Source of the DNA: Erythrobacter sp047872805
GTDB lineage: Bacteria > Pseudomonadota > Alphaproteobacteria > Sphingomonadales > Sphingomonadaceae
Direction: 5' to 3'
NCBI RefSeq assembly: GCF_047872805.1
Contig: NZ_JBLQUK010000002.1
Coordinates: 124,001-188,000 of the forward strand
Length of the DNA: 64,000 nucleotides
In this document: positions 59,638 through 64,000 of the stretch, in pieces
How the letters are laid out: each line of letters starts with the position of its first letter
Numbering within the stretch: position 1 is the first letter of the stretch
Notes under the pieces: generated by a model
The model's database searches: none
The model's input: the letters and a program-made list of their open reading frames with translations, nothing else
What the model was told of the DNA's origin: nothing
Translations under genes and position numbers: made by a program

Positions 59638-61119
59638 TCAAGCCGCGTTGTCGATGCCGAGGTCGCTGAGTTTGCGGTAGAGCGTGGAGCGCCCGATTCC
59701 CAGCCGCCGCGCCACTTCGGTCATGCGACCGCGATAATGGCCGATGGCAAGGCGGATCACGTCGGCCTCGATCTCTTCCAGCGGGCGCAGGTTGCCGTCA
59801 TCGGTGTAGAGCATGATGCCCACCCCGTCGTGCAGGCTTGTCCCGCCGCCCGCCTGCATCTCGCCCAGCATTTCGGAAAGCTGCGGGAAACTGTCAGCGG
59901 TCAACGTGTCGCCTTCGCAATAGACGGCTGAACGAAACAGCACCGATTGCAATTGGCGCACGTTGCCGGGCCAGTCATAGGCGCACAGCAGCGCCAACGC
60001 ACTGTCCGACGCGGTCAGATGGGTCAGCCCCGGTTGCTCGCCAATCCGGGCGAGGAAATGGCGGGTCAGCGCCGGAATGTCGCCGGGCCGTTCACGCAGA
60101 GGCGGCAGGCTGATACGCGTTCCCCCCAACCGCTGAGCCAAAACCGGGTCGAACAGGCCGCCCTCTGCCAATTGCGACAGGCTGATATTGCTCGCCGAAA
60201 GCAGCCGGACATCGACACGAAATCCATGCGCCGCGCCAACCGGTCGGATGATGCCGCTGTCAAGCGCCTCGCGCAGGCGTTGCTGCACTCCGACATTCAG
60301 CCGGTCGATTTCATCAAGCACCAGCGTGCCGCCGTCGCAATGCTGCAGCGCACCGATCTGCCGGTCAAAGGCGCCGGGGAAAGCGTTGGGTTCATGCCCA
60401 AACAGCACCGATTCAATCGAGTTGGGCGGAACGCTGGCGATATTGATGATGCGCAGCGGGTCTTTCGCGCGCGGGCTGGCGGCGTGCATCGCGCGCATTA
60501 GCATTTCCTTGCCAGTGCCGCTTTCGCCTTCGATCAAGACATGTCCATGCGCGCGCGCGGCCTTGGCCGCCTGTGCCAGCGCGGTGCGGAATGGGGGCGC
60601 GGCACCGATCATCGCGTCAAAATCGAGCGCCGCGGACATTTTCTCGGTCAGCGGCGCAAGTTCATTGCGCGGTGCCTCTCGGGTGGTGACGCTGCGCAGC
60701 GCCTCCATCAGCCGGTCGGGGGAAACAGGTTTGACCAGATAATCGCTCGCGCCTGCGCGCATCGCTTCAACCGCGAGCAGCGGCGATGCGCTGGTGGTGA
60801 GCATCAGGATCGGCAGCGCGGGTCGGCGTTCCTTTAATTCCGCGATCAGCGAACAGGCATCATCGCCCGGCACCCATTGGTCGAGCAGGATTGCCGACAA
60901 TTGCATGCCTTCACGCGTGCCGAGCATGGCAATCGCGGTTTCGGCATCGCCCGCGACAACCGTGCGCCAGCCTTCGCGTGCGGCGATCGCGGCGATAAGG
61001 CGGCTTTGCGCAGGCTCATCATCGATCAGCATAACGATCCGCGTTTCGGCGCGGACTTCGTCCTGCGCATCGAATTGCGGCTCGAGCGCTGAATCAGGGC
61101 GAGCATCCAACTGTGCCAT
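59638..61119 (-). CDS. NtrC-like response regulator with degenerate GAFTGA
   Basis: A 493-residue regulator: receiver domain (about 27-145, phospho-Asp80 and Lys130), AAA+ sigma-54-type ATPase (Walker A GESGTGKE at 198-205, Walker B DEID at 269-272) and a C-terminal Fis-like HTH (VARRLGIGRSTLYRKLSDLG). The GAFTGA loop that contacts sigma-54 reads NAFPGA (245-250): glycine is replaced by asparagine and the key threonine by proline. So it may not work with sigma-54 and may instead act at sigma-70 promoters. AAGG lies about 8 bases before the ATG. Confidence 0.93.
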   Translation of the reverse strand: MAQLDARPDSALEPQFDAQDEVRAETRIVMLIDDEPAQSRLIAAIAAREGWRTVVAGDAETAIAMLGTREGMQLSAILLDQWVPGDDACSLIAELKERRPALPILMLTTSASPLLAVEAMRAGASDYLVKPVSPDRLMEALRSVTTREAPRNELAPLTEKMSAALDFDAMIGAAPPFRTALAQAAKAARAHGHVLIEGESGTGKEMLMRAMHAASPRAKDPLRIINIASVPPNSIESVLFGHEPNAFPGAFDRQIGALQHCDGGTLVLDEIDRLNVGVQQRLREALDSGIIRPVGAAHGFRVDVRLLSASNISLSQLAEGGLFDPVLAQRLGGTRISLPPLRERPGDIPALTRHFLARIGEQPGLTHLTASDSALALLCAYDWPGNVRQLQSVLFRSAVYCEGDTLTADSFPQLSEMLGEMQAGGGTSLHDGVGIMLYTDDGNLRPLEEIEADVIRLAIGHYRGRMTEVARRLGIGRSTLYRKLSDLGIDNAA

Positions 61120-61395
61120 AGATTCTGCCTTGATCCCTCCAACGCCCCTGCCATCAATCCGGGGGCAACCAAGCGATTCTGATAAAGCAGGCGGGTAAAG
61201 ACGGGATTAAGGCTGTTGACGCGGACGGTCCGCTGTCCCGGCATGGCTATATGGTCACGGTCAGAGTGGGTATTTCTGCGCGCCTCGGCAATGGTGGCTT
61301 GAGCTAGTGCGGCGGCTCGGATACGAGCGTCCTATTCATTTCTTCAGGCATCAATTGCCGAACATGTCGCTAAACCATTCCCAGGGGGACACATC
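61120..61395. other. Gap upstream of the pnt operon
   Basis: 276 bases between the divergent NtrC-like gene and the COX-IV-like gene. Nothing gene-like is seen; the region should hold promoters for both sides, but no sharp motif could be assigned. Confidence 0.5.
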
Positions 61396-61518
61396 ATGAC
61401 AACGCATGACATTGACGATGCACGGTCAACCTATTCCGCATTCATGGGCACGCTCAAATGGGCGGTGCCGGTGATCGCAGTGATCGCTTTCATCGTCGTT
61501 TCCATGATCGCACCATAA
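61396..61518 (+). CDS. 40-residue aa3-type cytochrome oxidase subunit IV-like protein
   Basis: A 40-residue protein, MTTHDIDDARSTYSAFMG followed by one transmembrane helix (about 22-39). The pattern of a polar N terminus with a conserved YxxF and a single helix fits the bacterial aa3 oxidase subunit IV family (COX-IV_bac). GGGGGACACATC precedes the ATG. Relatives are found directly in front of pntAa in sphingomonads, so here it is more likely to be a part of the transhydrogenase unit. It ends 9 bases before the pntAa start. Confidence 0.8.
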   Translation: MTTHDIDDARSTYSAFMGTLKWAVPVIAVIAFIVVSMIAP

Positions 61519-61527
61519 GGAACCTTC

Positions 61528-62649
61528 GTGAAGATCGCTGTCCTTAAAGAACGCGGCGCGGGCGAAACCCGTGTTGCCGCAACGCCGGAAACGGTGAAGA
61601 AATTCATAGGTCTGGGCAATGAGGTGGCGGTCGAAAACGGGGCGGGTGACCATGCCTCTATTCCCGATGCCGCCTTTGCCGAGGTGGGTGCGGGCGTCGG
61701 CGATCTGGCCGCCACGGTCAAGGATGCGGACATTGTGCTGGGTATTCAGGCACCCGAAGTCGGGCTGCTGAAAGGTGCGAAGCCCGGTGCGTGGGTCGCG
61801 GCGCTTTACGATCCGTTTCAGAACGGCGCGCTGATCGAAGCCTATGCCAAGGCCGGGTTAGAGGCGCTGTCGATGGAGTTTATGCCGCGCATCACCCGCG
61901 CGCAATCGATGGACGTGTTGTCCAGCCAGTCGAACCTCGCCGGATATAAGGCGGTGCTGGCCGCCGCCGATGCCTATGGCCGCGCCTTTCCGATGATGAT
62001 GACCGCCGCAGGCACGGTGCAGGCCGCGCGTGCCTTTATCATGGGCGTGGGGGTTGCGGGGCTTCAGGCAATTGCCACCGCCCGGCGGCTCGGCGCGCAG
62101 GTTTCGGCCACCGACGTGCGCTCCGCCACGAAGGAACAGATCCAGAGCCTTGGGGCAAAGGCGATCTTTGTCGAGAATGTCGCCGGGATCGAAGGCGAAG
62201 GCTCGGGCGGCTATGCCACCGAAATGAGTGATGAATACAAGACCGCGCAGGCCGAACTGGTGTCCTCGCATATCGCCAAGCAGGACATTGTCATCACCAC
62301 CGCGCTGATCCCCGGACGCGCGGCCCCGCGGCTGATCACCGACGCGCAGATTGCTTCGATGAAGCCCGGCAGCGTGATCTTCGATCTCGCCGTGGCGCAG
62401 GGCGGCAATGTCGAAGGATCGGTGGCGGATCAAACCGTGGTCAAGCACGGCGTGAAGATCATCGGCTTTTCCAACACCCCGGCGCATCTCGCCGCCGACG
62501 CATCGGCGCTGTTCGCGCGCAACCATTTCAACTTCCTCAGCGCCTTCTGGGACAAGGAGGCGGGGCGTCCCGTGCTCGACGAGGAAATCGGCGCTGCGAT
62601 CCGCCTGACGCAAGGCGGTGCGGTGGTGAACGAGAGGGTGTTGGGGTGA
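61528..62649 (+). CDS. pntAa: NAD(P) transhydrogenase subunit alpha part 1
   Basis: This soluble NAD(H)-binding domain passes hydride to NADP in the membrane-bound, proton-driven enzyme. The 373-residue product has VLKERGAGETRVAATPETV at the start, the Rossmann loop GVGVAGLQAIATARRLGA and the mobile loop region near ITTALIPGRAAPRLIT. It starts with GTG, with AAGGAACCTTC in front. Its last bases overlap the start of the DUF559 gene (GTGA) that separates it from pntAb. Confidence 0.95.
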   Translation: MKIAVLKERGAGETRVAATPETVKKFIGLGNEVAVENGAGDHASIPDAAFAEVGAGVGDLAATVKDADIVLGIQAPEVGLLKGAKPGAWVAALYDPFQNGALIEAYAKAGLEALSMEFMPRITRAQSMDVLSSQSNLAGYKAVLAAADAYGRAFPMMMTAAGTVQAARAFIMGVGVAGLQAIATARRLGAQVSATDVRSATKEQIQSLGAKAIFVENVAGIEGEGSGGYATEMSDEYKTAQAELVSSHIAKQDIVITTALIPGRAAPRLITDAQIASMKPGSVIFDLAVAQGGNVEGSVADQTVVKHGVKIIGFSNTPAHLAADASALFARNHFNFLSAFWDKEAGRPVLDEEIGAAIRLTQGGAVVNERVLG

Positions 62650-63116
62650 TTACTGGCTGCCACGAGCCTCCCCGGAACGGGGAGGGGGACCGCGCGCAGC
62701 GTGGTGGTGGGGACTCGCGGTTCGTCGCAAGGCCCGAGGTGATCCGCGCACGCAAACTTCGTAAGGACATGTCTCTGCCAGAGCGGACCTTGTGGCAATT
62801 GCTGCGTCAGCGTCCGGGCGGGTACAAATTCCGCAGGCAACACCCGATTGGCCCTTATGTGGTCGACTTTTGCTGTCTGTCCGAGCGTTTCGTCGTCGAG
62901 GTCGACGGCAGTGCGCACAACAATATTGACCGTGCCAAGTTTGATGATCGGCGCGTTTCATTTCTGAAAGAAAACGGGTTCAGGGTTTTGAGGGTTCCGG
63001 CGCAGCGCGTGTTGCGCGATGCGAGCAACGCGGCGCAAGCCATCGTTGCGCGCGCGGCGAGTCCCCTCCACCAGCCTGCGGCTGGTCCCCCTCCCCGTGC
63101 CGGGGAGGCTAACTAG
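62646..63116 (+). CDS. DUF559 (endonuclease-like) protein within the pnt operon
   Basis: A 156-residue protein whose core (about 35-140) is a DUF559 domain, related to very-short-patch-repair and restriction-like nucleases. It has RARKLRKDMSLPERTLWQLL, KFRRQHPIGPYVVDFCC, and the acidic residues in FVVEVDGSAH. Both its N-terminal stretch and its last 18 residues (PAAGPPPRAGEAN) are encoded by palindromic repeats that flank it in inverted orientation. The GTG start overlaps pntAa and has AGAGGG 7 bases upstream. It breaks the fixed pntAa-pntAb order and is probably a mobile or acquired insert. Confidence 0.85.
   Translation: MITGCHEPPRNGEGDRAQRGGGDSRFVARPEVIRARKLRKDMSLPERTLWQLLRQRPGGYKFRRQHPIGPYVVDFCCLSERFVVEVDGSAHNNIDRAKFDDRRVSFLKENGFRVLRVPAQRVLRDASNAAQAIVARAASPLHQPAAGPPPRAGEAN
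62665..62719 (+). repeat. Two-hairpin flank, family 4 copy A
   Basis: A 55-base element: CTCCCCG-GAA-CGGGGAG hairpin, then ACCGCGC-GCA-GCGTGGT hairpin, then GGGGACTCGCG. It matches the inverted copy at 63056-63110 except for seven internal positions and one terminal base; the second hairpin changes stem bases in pairs. Confidence 0.88.
63056..63110 (-). repeat. Two-hairpin flank, family 4 copy B
   Basis: Inverse of copy A: on the minus strand CTCCCCG-GCA-CGGGGAG, then ACCAGCC-GCA-GGCTGGT with a perfect stem, then GGGGACTCGCC. Compared with copy A, the second stem shows compensating changes. Confidence 0.88.
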
Positions 63117-63119
63117 ACA

Positions 63120-63401
63120 ATGGACTTCATTTCAATCCTCTCGATCTTCGTGCTGGCGTGTTTCGTCGGCTATTACGTGGTCTGGTCGGTCACCCCGGCG
63201 TTGCACACGCCGCTGATGGCGGTCACCAACGCGATTTCTTCGGTGATTATCGTTGGCGCGCTGATCGCGGCGGCGGAGGCGGAGAACCCGATTGCCAAAT
63301 ATCTCGGGCTGGCCGGAGTGGTTATGGCAAGCATCAACATCTTCGGCGGGTTTGCCGTGACCGAGCGCATGCTCGCGATGTACAAGAAGAAGGAGAAGTG
63401 A
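63120..63401 (+). CDS. pntAb: NAD(P) transhydrogenase subunit alpha part 2
   Basis: The 93-residue membrane part of the alpha subunit, with about three transmembrane helices. It begins MDFISILSIFVLACFVGYYV and contains GVVMASINIFGGFAVTERML, the family pattern. It forms part of the proton channel together with PntB. It follows the DUF559 gene by 3 bases, and pntB begins 2 bases after its stop. AGGCT lies in the flanking repeat, so the insertion may also have changed its ribosome-binding site. Confidence 0.93.
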   Translation: MDFISILSIFVLACFVGYYVVWSVTPALHTPLMAVTNAISSVIIVGALIAAAEAENPIAKYLGLAGVVMASINIFGGFAVTERMLAMYKKKEK

Positions 63402-63403
63402 GG

Positions 63404-64000
63404 ATGAGCTTCGCCCTTCCCCTTTCGTCATTGCGAGGAGCCGCAGGCGCCGTGGCAATCCAGAGAGGCAAGCGCCCATTCGCTCTGGATTGCTTCGCTG
63501 CGCTCGCAATGACGGCCTTGTTTGCCACACCGGCCCACGCGGCGGGCAATGCAGGCAGCACACCTGCTTGGGCGATGCTCGCCTATCTGGCGGCGGGCGT
63601 GTTTTTCATCCTCGCGCTGCGCGGGCTTTCCAGCCCTGCGACCAGCCGGGCTGGCAACCGCAACGGTATGATCGGCATGGCGCTGGCGCTGGTGACCACA
63701 CTGGTAACCCATGACATCGCCAATATTGTCGAGATCGGGATCGCCATCCTGCTTGGCGCGATCGTTGGGGTGACGGTCGCGCGCAAGATCGCGATGACCG
63801 CCATGCCCGAACTGGTGGCAGGTTTTCACAGCCTAGTTGGGCTTGCAGCCGTGGTGGTGGGGCTGGCTGCATGGCTCAATCCCGGCGCGTTCGGGATTGT
63901 CGATGCGCAGGGTCAAATCCTCGCGGTCAGCCGGGTGGAACTGGGTCTGGGCATTGCCATCGGAGCGATCACATTCTCGGGTTCGGTGATCGCTTTCCTC
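63404..64000 (+). CDS. pntB: NAD(P) transhydrogenase subunit beta (5' part)
   Basis: The NADP-binding, proton-channel subunit; only the first 199 codons lie in the window. From residue 52 on it is a typical PntB: AWAMLAYLAAGVFFILALRG, SSPATSRAGNRNGMIGMAL, THDIANIVEIGIAIL and ELVAGFHSLVGLAAVVVGL, with several transmembrane helices. Its first 50 residues are unusual. The frame runs through a palindromic repeat (family 1), which encodes SLRGAAGAVAIQ and LDCFAALAMT between MSFALPL and LFATPAHAAG. The ATG has AAGGAG and GAGG close by. An alternative start at the ATG of ALAMT would drop most of the insert. Confidence 0.9.
   Translation, partial: MSFALPLSSLRGAAGAVAIQRGKRPFALDCFAALAMTALFATPAHAAGNAGSTPAWAMLAYLAAGVFFILALRGLSSPATSRAGNRNGMIGMALALVTTLVTHDIANIVEIGIAILLGAIVGVTVARKIAMTAMPELVAGFHSLVGLAAVVVGLAAWLNPGAFGIVDAQGQILAVSRVELGLGIAIGAITFSGSVIAFL
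63426..63514. repeat. REP-like palindromic element, family 1 copy B, inside pntB
   Basis: The ends CGTCATTGCGAG and CTCGCAATGACG are inverted, with the inner GGCAATCCAG/CTGGATTGC pair, as in the intergenic copy at 17927. The centre differs. It is read as part of the pntB frame without a stop. Confidence 0.92.

Larger units (their letters stand above)
62665..63110. mobile_element. Putative DUF559 cassette bounded by inverted family 4 repeats
   Basis: The two 55-base family 4 elements face each other and enclose the DUF559 core, between pntAa and pntAb. This has the shape of a small mobile unit, but no transposase or target-site duplication can be assigned. It might also be a gene that gained flanking REP elements by chance. 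Confidence 0.5.

Noticed and set aside
1..64000. CRISPR array, prophage, complete IS element or rRNA operon
   Set aside because: No regularly spaced direct repeats, transposase or integrase genes, phage structural genes or rRNA sequences were found.

Overview
The window is chromosomal DNA of an alphaproteobacterium, most likely a member of the Sphingomonadales close to Erythrobacteraceae. Evidence: uniformly high GC, a CcrM-type GANTC methyltransferase, the ChvG/ChvI-HprK-RapZ-EIIA-HPr block divergent from pckA, an argH-small lipoprotein-lysA operon, a split proton-translocating transhydrogenase (pntAa/pntAb/pntB) headed by a 40-residue COX-IV-like protein, and alphaproteobacterial LexA boxes of the form GTTC-N7-GTTC. 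Most genes are core housekeeping genes; there is no prophage, CRISPR array or complete insertion sequence. One tRNA gene (Val, TAC) is present.

Layout. 0-6.5 kb: hisZ, a secreted esterase, a five-repeat exported protein, purA, an L,D-transpeptidase. 6.4-8.5 kb: an ECF sigma factor with its membrane partner, divergent from a MarR-like regulator carrying a LexA box. 8.5-14.7 kb: a siroheme-synthase-like protein, lysA, a small lipoprotein, argH, a TlpA thioredoxin, rluE, tRNA-Val and an asparaginase. 14.7-16.7 kb: a visibly AT-richer block (monooxygenase-like protein, CPBP protease, PadR regulator) that looks acquired. 16.8-24 kb: an oxidoreductase, truA, fmt, recR, a DUF1330 lipoprotein, def, rmuC (LexA box) and a SpoU methyltransferase. 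24.1-30.7 kb: HPr, EIIA, RapZ, HprK, ChvG, ChvI and, divergently, pckA. 30.8-39.7 kb: DUF937-type proteins, a zinc peptidase, a Trx-reductase-like flavoprotein, a DUF885 protein, DUF3597, a TonB-like protein and a hydrolase. 39.8-44.7 kb: two cysteine desulfurases with a ferredoxin, a bacterial voltage-gated sodium channel and an M28 peptidase. 44.8-54.8 kb: parC, an exported protein, a cca-NUDIX-DUF1285-GNAT-sugar dehydrogenase run, rnhB, a Ca/Na antiporter and a membrane-anchored LuxR pair. 55-64 kb: ccrM, a frameshifted lipoprotein, folP, a PhoD-like phosphatase, an NtrC-like regulator and the pnt operon, cut by the window end.

How genes work together. The PTS-type block has no sugar permease: HprK, HPr, EIIA and RapZ sit upstream of the ChvGI two-component pair and opposite pckA, which suggests a regulatory circuit tying phosphotransfer state to envelope signalling and gluconeogenesis. 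Two promoters (rmuC and the MarR-like gene) carry LexA boxes and should respond to DNA damage. The region upstream of ccrM carries four GANTC sites, the target of its own product.

The most unusual material is in the repeats. At least four families of palindromic elements occur in pairs. Two of them keep base-paired stems while the stem sequence changes. One family flanks a DUF559 gene that splits the pnt operon, and a copy of another lies in frame inside the start of pntB. Other oddities: a sigma-54-type regulator with a broken GAFTGA loop, a thioredoxin-reductase-like protein without its redox cysteines, a siroheme synthase with a remnant methyltransferase domain, and two gene pairs whose divergent start codons share one CATG.
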